From NCBI GenBank assembly GCA_007844125.1, contig CM017558.1, positions 50,605,831 through 50,669,830 of the forward strand: a stretch of DNA of 64,000 nt, written 5' to 3'. The notes beneath the pieces are model-generated. The model was not told the origin of the DNA. It did not search any database and was given only the letters and a program-made list of their open reading frames with translations. Below, one piece after another: positions 11,586 through 24,984 of this stretch. Both the position numbers and the translations under genes were made by a program. Each line of letters opens with the position of its first letter. Positions within the stretch are counted from its first letter, which is position 1. This stretch comes from Sinonovacula constricta. Lineage: Eukaryota; Mollusca; Bivalvia; Cardiida; Solecurtidae.

Positions 11586-14500
11586 CTATAGGCTTGTAGC
11601 TTTACCACTTCTTGATGTCAATATAACTGACAGGAACTGACTTGTAGCAATATATAATTATATAGAATAAAAACAAGTGGCTAATATGAAACAGCTGCAG
11701 TATTTGTAATTGTGTCTGCAATGTATATTACGATTGGCTGTATGCTAATTTGAATGCAGTGTATGGTGTATGGCAGTATATATATGGAATACAAATACAA
11801 ATCGGGCGATAAGAAACCTTAACAGTGTGGGGCATTGTTTGGGATAGAGTGAAACCGGCAGTGTTGTGTATATTACTACTAGTTGGACATTAGCGCTGTT
11901 CACTCAGGAGAGAAAAAGATGATAAGGGACAAAATACATCATGCTCATTCAAGGGAACTGTGGGCTTATCTTAAATTCTCCATGATCGCTCTTGTCAACG
12001 TACATTGATTTTGTCCACACTTTGGTAATGTCAGCAGAATGTGCACTGCATAATGAGCTAGGGGTGACCCTTTTGGGACTTTGGATGGAGAAAGTGGTTT
12101 CCTGACAAGTAAATTCAGTGTCAATTCGGTGTTATAGTCAAGAATGTCTTTCACATGGATATTCTTTATGAATTTGTGTGATGAGGGTTTTGTTTTTAGG
12201 GAGACTTTTGTGTTATTTGGTTAGTTGCGGTGGATTGAAGAGTGTTTGTGGGTACATTTCTGTTTTCAAGAGTTTCCTCAGTGTTGTTTTTATAAGTTGT
12301 TTCTGTGTTATTTTAGATAAGTTTGGAGCAACACAGGTAGCTAAAGAGAGACTTTAATTTTTATCAATTTATTTCTTTTTAGTCTTCTGTAATATTTCTA
12401 ATGGTGGTCTTATTCAATTTTTCATGTGCTATCTCTGAGCTGTCATTGGTACCTTTGATATTATTTTAGTAACTTTATTTCATTTATGTTGTTAATTATT
12501 GGTTTAAGTTATTGTCTTGTATTATATCATTTTAATATTATCAGGTCAAATGCATTCATATGCTCTTTGACAGTCTGTAAAAGTAATGATATATTTTCAA
12601 ATTGATCAATATTTTCTCCTGAGGTTTCTTGCTTTTAACATGTCATTTTTATATTTAAAAAAAAGTTAAATATTTTAATAAGTTTTCTTCTTATTGAAAT
12701 TATGTATACAATGCCATTAAATTTGGTTGTAGTGGTTATGAAATAATAATTATTAGATATATTACATGTTAATATTTGGTGACAATAGCATCTATACATT
12801 ATATACATTAAAATGTAGGAAACCTAATTAACTGAAGCTGGTATTACATTATATATATGTATAATAACATCTTTAAAATATCAGTATTGATCACAGTAGT
12901 TAATGACAGTAGAGTGTTGTATGGGAGAATTAGTACTTTGTTGCTGGGCATTGTTGACAAGGTATTATATTGTCAGTATGCCATCTGCTGTCATACACTA
13001 TTTTAATGGATGGAGATATATACATTAATATTGATTTTCATTGTTCAATTGTCATTTTGTCTTGCAAAATGTAAGAAGGCTCTGTAAAGATAATTGGTAA
13101 AATTTCAATGAAAAGATGTTCCAATTTGTCAGTAGCATTATAGTTGATTTGTTGGAGAGGATTTTATGTTACTGTTTACTCAGTATTATTAGTTTAGGGG
13201 TTACTTTGATGAAGATCTAGCTGAAATTTAGCAATGTTAAATGAAAAGTAGAAGACATTTATTATTGCACATGAATTTAAGGCAGCAGCCTTTATTGTAG
13301 AACTTAAACCTTGAAAAGAATTGTTGGTGTTATATTGAATATCTCAGGTTTTTGGTACTTAATTAGGACATGTGGCTAAGTACTGGTTAGTGGAATTCAT
13401 CCCTTGACCAATACCACAGTAGTAGATGAGGTTTGTGTGTCTACTTTTATGTGTCCATATATCCTAGAATTTCAGCACAGGTTACTTTGATTTGTCACAT
13501 TGAGATACTTCCAGTGAGAACCAGCTGTATAAGGGTTTGAAGTTGAAATCAAGTTTAAATGCTGAAGAAATATTTCACCCCCAATAACCTTGAAGTACTC
13601 ATTTGAAGCTCATAGTCTGATAAGCAACAAATTATCAGGTTTAAGCAGAAAGTGTAGATCCTGATAACCACACTCTTGCTGGGACCTGTCTGGTCCATAT
13701 CCATACTTTTTTCTGTTACTTTAACTGGAAGTTGTTTGAAAATAACTAAGAATTAAGTTTTATAAACATAGCATGCTAAGGGTTTAATGTGCCTGTTTTG
13801 TCAGATCTATGACTGGTCAAACCAAGTCTGTATCCCGGACCTGCTAATATTCTCGGGTTTGAATTCCTGTGTCGGTCCACAACCTTCCTGATTGCAGGTC
13901 CACATTGTCCACTCATAAATGTCAGCCTTCTCTTGTAAGCTCACCTCATGTGATGAACTTTCTTTGTCAGTAAATATGGCTAAGCATCTAGCACACCTTT
14001 AAAATGAAAGTTAAGTTCTTTGTCCGTTTATTAGCAAAGCACTTGGATAAGATGTGTTGTTGATATAATGTACTTCAGGTGATTTATGAGATGTAAGATC
14101 TGTTAGTAGTACTTGTATGTCATACATTGTTAAAAAGTTTGTGTAACTAAGTACTAGCACATATCAAAACAAAAGATGGTGACTTCAGAAACTGGATGAT
14201 TTACTATTTATATAATTAGGATAATATATCTTAAAAAAGCATGCTTTGGTGGATCTTACTTTTAATTTTTTGTTAAGAATATTAACTTAAGATTATTTTA
14301 CTGTTTACTTCTTACAAAAGTCATTTTTGTTTCCCAGCATTTTGTTTTTGTTTTAACTAAAAATGAAAAGCATTAAGTGCTTTTAAAATGCAGTATGATA
14401 ATTTATTATATTTTACTAAAATATTCTGCATATAAATCATTTTAGCAATTGTGGAAAATGTTCAATGCCTTCTGGATGCCTTATGTAAATAAGAAGTAAG

Positions 14501-14745
14501 GAACTATATTTTTATTAGTTCAACAACATAAAAACCTGTGAGTGACCCAGAGGAGGTCATTGAACAGAGTTCACGCCTTGACTTGCTTATGTTTGATTAA
14601 ACGGTGAGACCTATCCAGGTGGAAGGATTTAATCAAATTTTATGGCATATTGGATCGTTGTGTTTACAATAAACCATCTTCATGTTGGATTGTGTTCCTT
14701 GGACTTAAACTTTTAGCTTGCTTAGGACAAACTGGTCAAGGTAAA

Positions 14746-14815
14746 GCAAATATTGTACATTACTATCAGCCAGATTCTGCTGGGAGCTGACTCTTCGTGA
14801 TCTACACTATTTGCT
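14746..14815. repeat. Short palindromic dispersed element
   Basis: The left arm begins gcaaatattgtaca and the right arm ends tgatctacactatttgc. The arms are imperfect reverse complements around a tgctgggagctga loop. About a dozen diverged copies of the same layout lie across the window, so it is a dispersed family that could form hairpins in RNA. Confidence 0.65.
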
Positions 14816-14970
14816 GAATAATCCATCCTTTTGAATATTACATCCTGTTGACAAATGTATTAAGATAAAAACACACAAAGTTAGTCATTAATCCTTAAAC
14901 TGCTACAGTACCATGCTCATTTTTGTTTTGTTCACACACACATGCACATTTGTTAAGGCATATTGCCTTG

Positions 14971-15036
14971 GCAAAATAGTGTGGATCCTGATTAGACAGA
15001 TCCATGTAGAAACTGATCTGGATCTACACTGTTTGC
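14971..15036. repeat. Short palindromic dispersed element
   Basis: A left arm gcaaaatagtgtggatcctg is matched by a right arm ctgatctggatctacactg plus tttgc, as imperfect inverted arms about 66 bp end to end. Same family as 55197-55267. It lies about 100 bp before the 32-bp array, whose unit shares the gatctacaaactgtactg-like wording of the right arm. Confidence 0.7.
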
Positions 15037-15134
15037 ATATGTTTAATCAGTAATGATTAGCAGCTTGGGAATTAACAACTGCAGCAGACTTTGGTTAGAA
15101 GCATAACTAGGTGTGTTGCTTTTGCTAGGAATAT

Positions 15135-17127
15135 AGTAATAGTGGAGATCTACAAACTGTACTGTATTGTATAGTAGAGATCTACAAACTGCACTGTATT
15201 GTACAGTGGAGATCTACAAACTGTACTGTATTTCATAGTGGAGATCTACACACTGTACTGTATTGTATAGTGGAGATCTACAAACTGTACTGTATTGTAT
15301 AGTGGAGATCTACAAACTGAACTGTATTGTATAGTGGAGATCTACTAACTGTACTGTATTGAATAGTGGAGATCTACAAATTGTACTGTATTGTATAGTG
15401 GAGATCTACAAACTGAACTGTATTGTATAGTGGAGATCTACTAACTGTACTGTATTGAATAGTGGAGATCTACAAATTGTACTGTATTGTATAGTGGAGA
15501 TCTACAAACTGAACTGTATTGTATAGTGGAGATCTACAAACTGTACTGTATTGTATAGTGGAGATCTACAAACTGTACTGTATTGTATAGTGGAGATCTA
15601 CAAACTGTACTGTATTATATAGTGGAGATCTACAAACTGTACTGTATTGTATAGTGGAGATCTACAAACTGTACTGTATTGTATAGTGGAGATCTACACA
15701 CTGTACTGTATTGTATGGTGGAGATCTACTAACTGTACTGTATTGTATAGTGGAGATCTACAAACTGAACTGTATTGTATAGTGGAGATCTACAAACTGT
15801 ACTGTATTGTATAGTGGAGATCTACACACTGTACTGTATTGTATGGTGGAGATCTACTAACTGTACTGTATTGTATAGTGGAGATTTAAATATTGTACTT
15901 TATTGTATAGTGGATATCTACAAACTGTACTGTATTATAAAGTGGAGATCTACAAACTGTACTATATTGTATAGTGGAAATCTACACACTGTACTGTATT
16001 GTATGGTGGAGATCTACAAACTGTACTGTATTGTATAGTGGAGATCTACAAACTGTACTGTATTGTATAGTGGAGATCTACAAACTGTACTGTATTGTAT
16101 AGTGGAGATCTACAAACTGTACTGTATTGTATAGTGGAGATCTACAAACTGAACTGTATTGTATAGTGGAGATCTACAAACTGTACTGTATTGTATAGTG
16201 GAGATCAACAAACTGTACTGTATTAAATAGTAAAGATCTACAAACTGTACTGTATTGTATAGTGGAGATCTACAAACTGTACTGTATTGTATAGTGGAGA
16301 TCTACAAACTGTACTGTATTATATAGCGGAGATCTACAAACTGTACTGTATTGTATAGTGGAGATCTACAAACTGTACTGTATTAAATAGTAAAGATCTA
16401 CAAACTGTACTGTATTGTATAGTGGAGATCTACAAACTGTACTGTATTGTATAGTGGAGATCTACAAACTGTACTGTATTAAATAGTAAAGATCTACAAA
16501 CTGTACTGTATTGTATAGTGGAGATCTACAAACTGTACTGTATTGTATAGTGGAGATCTACAAACTGTACTGTATTGTATAGTGGAGATCTACAAACTGT
16601 ACTGTATTGTATAGTGTAGATCTACAAACTATACTGTATTGTATAGTGGAGATCTACAAACTGTACTGTATTGTATAGTAGAGATCTACATACTTTACTG
16701 TATTGTATAGTAGAGATCTACATACTGTACTGTATTGTAGAGTGGAGATCTACAAACTGTACTGTATTGTATAGTGGAGATCTACAAACTGTACTGTATT
16801 GTATAGTGGAGATCTACAAACTGTACTGTATTATATAGTGGAGATCTACAAACTGTACTGTATTATTTAGTGGAGATCTACAAACTGTACTGTATTGTAT
16901 AGTGGAGATCTACAAACTGTACTGTATTGTATAGTGGAGATCTACAAACTGCACTGTATTGTATAGTGGAGATCTATTAACTGTACTATATTGTAAAGTG
17001 GAGATCTACAAACTGTACTGTATTGTATAGTGGAGATCTACAAACTGCACTGTATTGTATAGTGGAGATCTATAAACTGTACTATATTGTAAAGTGGAGA
17101 TCTACAAATTGAACTGTATTGTATAGC
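15135..17127 (+). repeat. 32-bp minisatellite array, about 62 copies
   Basis: About 2 kb of head-to-tail units made of ggagatctacaaactgtact followed by gtattgtatagt. Copies are mostly 32 bp and differ by a few point changes. Variant units recur in order: a three-unit block is repeated at about 15309-15404 and 15405-15500, and a unit with aaatagtaaagatctac recurs in the second half, showing local block duplication. There are no unique spacers, so it is not CRISPR-like. An 87-codon frame inside is incidental. Confidence 0.97.
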
Positions 17128-18915
17128 TATCATTACTGTCCAAATATCAATCACTTAATCTTTTTACTATTTACTGGTATGGTACTATTGAAGGTTTCAT
17201 AAAAATGATGATATCTTGATGTTTTTTGTCAGCAATACTTTAAACATTTATTTTGTTTGCCCTGTGTGTACGACGTTTCTTTGACGTTTTAATAAGGCTG
17301 AACTTACAATTGTTCTTAAATAAAATTTGGAAAGTTTGTGAGACAAATGAAGGTTAGATGGAATATGCTGCATTTGCAAAACTTCAGTTCTTTGTGTGAT
17401 ACTTGTCATCTCATTAAACATAAATTTAGTTACTGCAGTTTAATAATGTATGTTCCATATTTTAGTCTCTTCTTGTTGTCCTGGTGTTAGCTTGAAGACC
17501 TTTCCCCATGGACCTACAGGCAATATATAATATGGATTGTTTAGTAACATGTGAATTGAACTAGTGTTGGAATTATTCTTTTATGTATTTGTGAAACAAC
17601 TTGCTGTACAATCATATTAATCATACACAGTGCATGAATTGGATGTTATTAAAATGGATGGTCAGAAGTAATTTAGGCTGTATAATTATCTGCCTTTGCT
17701 GAGGAACTTCAAGAAGAGCAGAATCAAAAATGAATTTTACAAAGAGAGGACGAATGCTGTTCCGATCTGTAGTAAGTTGTTTTTTTCCTTTTTTCTTCTT
17801 TTCTTTAAATATTGTGTAATTTATGTTGCTGTTTTGTGTTGAATTAGAAAAACAAAACATCCTCAAAGATCAGGAAGTGTGAGGTTGGAGCGCTCCACGA
17901 ACCAGGTTTAAGCACCCCAGTCGGCCCTTTTGCCGATTGACCTTTCCAAGGCAGTAACTGATGGTTTTTCTTTATGTGTGTTATGTCTCGTCTCTGTATT
18001 TTTGTCAATTTATATTCACCTTGTTTTTCCTTTGTCTACTGGTTGATAAAATTAAAATATCTGTGGAAATTTTTATAGGACTTTTTCTTATTGTAACCTA
18101 TTCAATTTTTTGTTGATTATGAATTTCTGATTTTTTTATTCAGACAAATGCAACCTGAAATTCAGTATTATTTTATAAAAACAATATTAGGGCTTTTTAT
18201 GCTCCCGATGAATGTTACCGTGAAATTTGGGTCGCTACCTTAAAGGTCAAGGTCACAGTGTGACCTTAAAACAAAATCTTGTCCAGCCAATACATTTTTA
18301 GTCTATCAGTCTACCTTATTAAATATAATACACAAAGAAATGTATTTCTTTAATTCTTTTCCATTGGTAGCATAATCATTTCCATTGTTCCCAACTCATT
18401 GGTTGAAATAGCCAGTCCTTTCAACCTTCATAGATACACGTTTGATTATGTCTGATTTTATAGTACTACTCCATTTACAAAATTCACTTTCATAGTTATA
18501 CATCAAACTGTTTTTATGACAAAATACCCAATCACAGAGCATTATCTATCTTTGATGGTCTCTTGTTTCAAAATAACATTTTATGTTACTAATTCCAAAT
18601 AAATAAAAGTAAGATCTTAATTAACACCTATTTATTGTAATCAAAATTGTAATGAAGTTATCTTAATGAATACTCCACTTGAAGTTTGATTTGACTGCAA
18701 CAATATTTTCAGCCTTTATCCCATATTAATCAGATGTTCTATGTATACACAAGCAGAAGTTATATTTACTTTGATGATAGAATAGAAAATGATGAAACTC
18801 CTCAGTGACTTGGGTAATGGCAGAGGCATATATAGCTAGGCATGATTATGATGTGCATGTGTGGCTGTTAGTCAGGGGCTCAGACAATTTTGTGTTTCTA
18901 GATCTTTCTCTGGGT
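17128..18915. other. Intron 1, no gene seen
   Basis: AT-rich. A small less AT-rich patch at 17885-17960 (gaaccaggtttaagcacccc, then cggcccttttgccgattgac) and another at 18197-18290 look like fragments of old dispersed repeats. I see no exon. Confidence 0.5.
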
Positions 18916-19225
18916 TGATGGGTTGATTTTCCCTGATATATTTCTGTTGTACCTGTGAAGTGCTAGATGCTGGTTAATTTTCCCTGATTTATTTCTGTTG
19001 TACATATAAAGTGCTGGGTAGCGGTTGATTTTCCCTGATATATTTCTGTTGTACATGTTAAGAGCTGGGTACCGGTTGATCTCACCTGATATATTTCCAT
19101 TTTATATGTTAAGTGCAGGGTACCAGTTGACTTCACCTGATATATTTTCAAAGTACATGTAAATTTAGTGCTGGGTACTGGTCAATTTCACCTGATCTAT
19201 TTCCATTGTACATGTTAATTAAGTA
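18916..19225 (+). repeat. 51-bp tandem repeat, about 6 copies
   Basis: Units share 'ccctgatatatttctgttgt', 'gtacatgttaag' and 'tgctgggtaccggttgat'. Successive copies are 51 bp apart (for example at 18931, 18982 and 19033) and become more diverged to the right. A 62-codon minus-strand frame through it is incidental. Confidence 0.85.
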
Positions 19226-20239
19226 CTGGGTAGAGGCCGATTGTACCTGATAAATAATATCATCTAGCCTTCTATAGTAGCCTATATAAAATCATTTAAA
19301 TCATGTCAAGGTAATGTGACATAATCAGGTAATAGTGTATATCATGATCAGACAGCTCCCAACAGGGAACAGCCCTGGTTGGTTCTACACTACTTGACTT
19401 AAGCCTTATCAAATGGTATCAGACTGAGGAGTTGAAGTATTAGTATTATAGGAAGTAAAGTATTATTCTCAATGAACATGACAGCAGATTCCTGTGATTC
19501 AAAATGTTAGAATGCTGTTTTACCTAACATTGCACTTAATTGATTTGTTAAATTTGTAAACATTCTTGCCAATGGCCTAAGTTGGTTTTATTGCTGTACG
19601 GACATTCTGTAAATTGAGGCTCATGAAAATTTTAGTTTTAGAAAATATCAAATTATTCATGTTTGTTACTAACGCTAGAGGCGTGTTCAAAAACAACGCG
19701 AGTTGTAAAAGGTTTTTTTTTGTATTCTTTAATCTTAACTTGTAAAGTAAGAATGAATCTGAGGTCTCTGCATATAGTATATATCAGGCATGTATATTGA
19801 TGTATAATGTACATTTATAATGTATATTAATCTTCTAATGTAAGTTTTATGTTAGAGTATACATTTTTCTACAAGTTCCTAAGTTTTAATGTCTAGTTAA
19901 CAATTTTGTCACAAGCAAATTACAGTTTCTATTTAGTGGTATCTGACTTAAGAACAAATTTATAAGGAGATTAGGTGTTAAAACTACTGTAAACTTTAAT
20001 ATAAATTAAAACAAAATAAAGTCCTTTGTAGATCATTAAATATGTAAATAGATTTCACCTTAAAGTATTGATAAGACAAAAATATGTTTACACTAATCAT
20101 CTCCCCTTGAAGAGGTGTTAGCTTGTCCAGGTTTTGACAGCAAGTATATCTTAAAGATATCCTGATCTGTATTTACTGGATAAGGAATTGAATAAAACAT
20201 TGTATATGTCTTCCTTGCATGAATTAAGAAGTCTCAACA
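19226..20239. other. Intron 1, no gene seen
   Basis: AT-rich. It holds a palindromic-element copy at 19331-19396 (aatagtgtatatcatgatca ... tctacactacttga). No exon is supported. Confidence 0.5.
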
Positions 20240-20570
20240 GGCGCGTATCTGGGCCGTTTTTGAAGTTACGCACAATTACAAGGAAAATAACCTTTGTAGT
20301 AATACTTTTGAATATATTCGGTTCTTTTCGAATGAAAAACAGGTAAAATGCAGACATGCGAGGAACTTAACACAAAATATGACCGACCTTTTCAACTTGA
20401 ATGGCGTGGTAATAAGATTTTATAACATAGAAACTGGGGAAATAAAATATATCATTCCTATCCCGGGAAAGGTATCGATATTTTTAGTGTTTTTGGTTCT
20501 TTTAGATTTTCCGAATTTTCGAACGGAGGTTACGCACGTGCGTAAAGTGCGTAATGGCAGAAACGCGCCT
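20240..20570. mobile_element. Non-autonomous DNA transposon (MITE), hAT-like, 8-9 bp TSD
   Basis: Termini are inverted: CAGGCGCGTATCTG at the left and, reading in from the right, AGGCGCGTTTCTGCC. The flanks carry the same word, AAGTCTCAA, on both sides (20231-20239 and 20571-20579), a 9-bp duplication, or 8 bp if the terminal base is counted as element. The YAGGCGCG end and 8-bp-class duplication fit the hAT superfamily. The interior encodes no transposase. A diverged, left-truncated relative is at 31148-31320. Confidence 0.8.
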
Positions 20571-20579
20571 AAGTCTCAA

Positions 20580-23514
20580 GATGCTGAGCCCAAATTATCC
20601 AGGCTCTGCATTATTTGCTGCTGAGTTGTGTCTCCATTGCATATATAGATGTAAGAAGGTGAATAGGAAGTTGTAAGGTTTGTTATTTGTTATAAATAGC
20701 ATGATGGAGGTTACGAATATGGAGCTTGTCAATGCATGGAGTGGAATAGCGATGTTGATTGTGTCAATGATATAATTGTTCTACAGGTACAAATACTGAA
20801 ATGTTTCTATTTTTACTGAAATTAGTGAATTTATATAGTACATTCTGTTCAATACTAGTATAGTTAACACTTTATGTTCTGAGTATATTTATACGTCTTT
20901 AGTTCCTTTAATAAATGAAATAAAATCAGATTTCTATAATAAAAACATATTAAAAGAAAATCCGCTTTTTAGAAAATTTAACAAATGATCCTATTCATAT
21001 AGACACATTTTTTACATGAAGAAATTTAAAATAATGGATTTTGTAATCTTCTTGATCACAAACAAAACAGTTAAAGTGGTTGTATAGAGGTGTATTTTGT
21101 AGAGAAGCTCTGTAATCAAGTATACTATCTGATGACAGTGTGGTCCATTTTGGAATAGGATTTTTTTTTTATCAGAGTAAAATCCAGGGAGATTTTAGAG
21201 AGCCTTAATAAATTAGTATAGAATAAATCAGTTTTCCAAAGAATGAATGGTTGACTTCCTCAAGACTAGTTTTCATGATGTGCATTTTATATTATCATGT
21301 CAATTTGGCATGGTATTACAGCAAAAGTAGCACTTTATCTTCTTCAAGTAAAGACACTGCACTTGTTCAATGTCTATATTTTTAGTTCAGAGGTAGTATC
21401 AGGTCATGTGATCAGAGCACCTGTCTTTGTAGTACATTAGGTAGATTATGGGTTCCTGGTACAGAAGGCCATAGGTTTAAACCCAAGCCATGACATTATA
21501 GGTGTAGGAAGACCCCAAGCAAATGTCTGGGTAGAATCACTAGTGCTTCATAAGTCAGCTTGGAGTCACCCCCTCTCATGAAGGTTCTGGCTCCATTCTA
21601 GACTTGAACGTGGATGCTTAGTCAAGTTAGGTGTTTGTTGCATGCTATCACAGTAATGGCAGTACAATTTATTTCAAGTAAATGCCATAGCTATAAAACT
21701 CTCTTATGTCTTTCACCAAATTGGAGTGTCATAAATGCCTTCATTGTGTTTACTGGTAGTTGTGTAGTGTCTATATTCAGGTTGTGGACATTAATGGTGA
21801 AGAATGATGGATGACAGACCATGTCCAGGGAGTTGATAGGGATCCAACCAGATGTCACAGAGGCATTGTGATCAAGAAAATATCAATGTCAAGCATACTA
21901 ACTACCATACATGTTTTATGAACATTGTAATGACTTTCGGCAATGGAACTGTTGTTTATCTGTATCATGCAATATTTATTTCTCAGCGAAAACAAAAATT
22001 GCAAAATTTGCTAGCAAAGTGCATTCTAATGTAACACAACAATGTTCATTAATATTAAATTTGTGTTACCAGTGCCTGAATTTACATGAAGATAACTAAG
22101 AATTTAGTATGAATTTTTAACAAATGTAGCCTGCTGTCAGTGATAAAGTCCTTCTGTCACTAGATACTCAGACCATTGGTCAATATGGCTTGATTAGCTT
22201 GATTGTCAGGCTGGGGCCCAGCAATCAAGGACACCCTCTTGCTTCTTCCATCCATTGATAAATATGTTTACAAAATATCCCAGTAATCAAGTCAACCTTT
22301 TGATTTTTGTCAGTCATTCTGGTTGGCCAGCAGAAATAATATAAGGAAAAAAGATTGAAGAACCTCAGCTGGTCTGATACATTCATGTAACTTGTATATG
22401 TTATGAAAGACTTCCTATTTGATTGTTGTATTTCTTCCAACCATTTGTAAAGTTGGTTTCTTTTTCAGTAAGACTGCATGGATAAAAAAAGCAACACAAT
22501 TTATAAATAGGAAAAAAAAGAGAAGAAAATAATTATGTAGCTCCAAATTTTACTAAAATGACTAAGGACCAAAACTTTACAAGTACAAACTTTGTGACTG
22601 TTATATAAATGTTTCTTGTATATTGTCTTTTACTTCAGAACTAGAAGAAAGACAGGGCAAATGTTTGATATTAGGTGTTACCAAATTCAGAGCCATTATC
22701 ATGTAAGATCCATTACCTGACTGTCAGCCTGCCGACAAAAGTTGCAATTTTATACATTTGCATTATTTTTACAGTAATTTTAGTACATTCAAAAGAATAA
22801 CCTATTAGTACATACAAAAGAATAACCTATTAAGTAGAATGCTTTAAAAACACTCCCATAGTCCTAATGTAAGTTGTTAAAATGGAGTTCATCCCTGTGT
22901 GTACATTGGTCACATCACCCCTTTTAGAGATCCTCTTTTAAAATAGTTCTACAGATAAACTCTTATCAAAGATTTTTTATAAATTACTTTCACAGAACAA
23001 TTGCAGTCCTATAAGAATAGTTGAAAGAAAAGACAATCAATAAAAGGCAGCAAGTTTGTTTTATTTAAGGCTTTTAGTTGACTAGTTTCCCAGCAGCCTT
23101 TAAGAGATTACAAACAACTCTTTATCAATGAAGTACTAAATTTGCCATCGTTAAAGTTTATTTTTGTTTGGCTTAACAGAATGTAGACCAAGCTGTCAAG
23201 AATAGATTCTTCTTAGTTAAAAGACCATAAATATGAGAAACAAAGGTGTCCATCAGAGAAACAGGGCCACAGGTCTGGTAAAGACAAGTTGAACCAAGGT
23301 ATATTGGCTATTGACCCAGGGCATCATAATACTAGGCCTTGATTGCCCTTTAAAGGTCCTGTTGTTACCCATACCATGGTGTATCAGCATTACAACCCAT
23401 ATGTAAGTTCTTATGCATTTCCTTACATCTATAGGCCTTATAAGGTGCCTAGAGGTGTGTTACTAGACTGAGCAGCAAAAAGTCCTTGTTCGGCTCATTA
23501 GAAGAGTAAGGAGA
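20580..23514. other. Intron 1, no gene seen
   Basis: AT-rich. A degraded dispersed repeat with a tRNA-like remnant occupies about 21400-21620. A 24-bp direct duplication (caaaagaataacctatta) is near 22790-22835. No exon is supported. Confidence 0.5.
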
Positions 23515-24672
23515 TCAAGATCTACACTATTTGCTTAAGTCTGCAGATCTTGGGCTCTGCATGCTATTTGGCTATGTCTGCAGATCTGAAGCTACACTAT
23601 TTGTCTACGTCTGCAGATCTGGAGTTACACTATTTGTCTAAGCCTGCAGATCTGGAGCTACACTATTTGTCTAATCCTGTAGATCTGGGGTAATACTATT
23701 TCTCTAAATCTGCAGATTTGGAGTTACACTATTTGTTTAAGCCTGCAGATCTGGAGCAACGCTATTTGTCTAAGCTTGCAGATCTGGGGTTATACTATTT
23801 GTCTAAATCTGCAGATCTGGAGCTACACCATTTGTCTAAGCCTACAGTTCTGGGGTTATACTATTTGTCTAAATCTGTAGATCTGGAGTTACACTATTTG
23901 CTTAAGTTTGCAGATCTTGGGTTATACTATTTTTCTAAGCCTGCAGATCTGGAGCTACACTATTTGTCTAAGCCTGCAGATCTGGAGCTACACTATTTGT
24001 CTAAGCCTGCAGATCTAGGGTTATACTATTTGTCTAAATCTGCAGATCTGGAGTTACACTATTTGCTTAAGTTTGCAGATCTGGGGTTATACTATTTGTC
24101 TAAGCCTGCAGATCTATGGTTATACAATTTGTCTAAGCCTGCAGATCTGGAGTTACACTATTTGATTAAGTTTGCAGATCTGGGGTTATACTATTGGTCT
24201 AAGCCTGCAGATCTATGGTTATACAATTTGTCTAAGCCTGCAGATCTGAGGTTATACAATTTGTCTAAGCCTGCAGATCTGAGGTTATACTATTTATCTA
24301 AGCCTGCAGATCTTGGGTTATAGTATTTGTCTAAGCCTTCAGATCTAGAGCTACACTGTTTGTCTTAACCTCTAGATCTGGGGTTACACCATTAAACCTG
24401 CAGATCTGGATCAACACTATTTGTCTAAACCTGCAAATCTGGGGCTATACTATTTATCTTAGCCTGCAAGATCTAGAGCTACACTATTTACATAAACTTG
24501 CAGATCTAGATCTACACTTTTTGTCTAAGCCTGCAGATCTGGACCTACATTATTTGTCTAAGTCTGCAGATCTGGGTCTATACTGTTGGCCTAAGCCTGC
24601 AGATCTATATCTATACTATTTACATTAGCCTACAAATCTAGACCTACACTATTTACATTAACTTGCAGATGT
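23515..24672 (+). repeat. 33-bp minisatellite array derived from the palindromic element
   Basis: About 35 units built from gcagatctggggttatacta followed by tttgtctaagcct, mostly 33 bp. Because 33 is a multiple of three, a 201-codon stop-free frame (L-S-K-P-A-D-L repeats) exists at 23718-24323, but it has no other sign of being a gene. The unit wording (gatct...tacactatttg) matches the arm of the dispersed palindromic element, suggesting the array grew from one copy. Confidence 0.95.
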
Positions 24673-24763
24673 AGATCTATCTGTAATCTATCATGTAATT
24701 CATGCATAGTAGGCCTAAAGGCACAGTGGCAATGACTTGAATTAAATGTTACATGAATTGGTA

Positions 24764-24980
24764 TAGCTTGCGTATAATAACCCCGACTTGACCTTTAATA
24801 TTAGCATCTATTAACGATCTAGCTCACACCTATATAAGATCAATACCACGCCTTCCTTCCACCTCGGCAAACATACCCGACTGTCAGCGATTGCATTATC
24901 GATAACTAATTTTGCGTTCGTATTCGATAGATAATATATTCTTGCATAAAGGTCAAGTCGGGGTTATTATACGCAAGCTA
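24764..24980. mobile_element. MITE with perfect 34-bp terminal inverted repeats, TA target site
   Basis: The left end TAGCTTGCGTATAATAACCC continues CGACTTGACCTTTA, and the right end is its exact reverse complement: 34 bp with no mismatch. TA dinucleotides flank both sides. The total is about 217 bp with no coding capacity. TA duplication and the small size fit a Tc1/mariner-type MITE. The perfect inverted repeats suggest a young insertion. It lies about 90 bp after the 33-bp minisatellite. Confidence 0.88.
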
Positions 24981-24984
24981 TAAT

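Larger units (their letters stand above)
11586..15134. other. Intron 1, with palindromic elements near its right end
   Basis: No exon is supported. Palindromic-element copies lie at about 13605-13710 (degraded), 14746-14815 and 14971-15036. The last two are just upstream of the 32-bp minisatellite. Confidence 0.5.

Noticed and set aside
15135..17127. CRISPR-like regular repeat
   Set aside because: Units are contiguous with no unique spacers, and the context is a eukaryotic intron.
20701..20783. Short ATG frame M-M-E-V-T-N-M-E-L-V-N-A-W
   Set aside because: No donor in a useful phase, AT-rich context, and no protein-like conservation signal that I can see.
23718..24323. 201-codon ORF with L-S-K-P-A-D-L repeats
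   Set aside because: It is the stop-free reading of the 33-bp minisatellite; no splice sites, no flanking unique coding sequence, and the array extends past the ORF on both sides.
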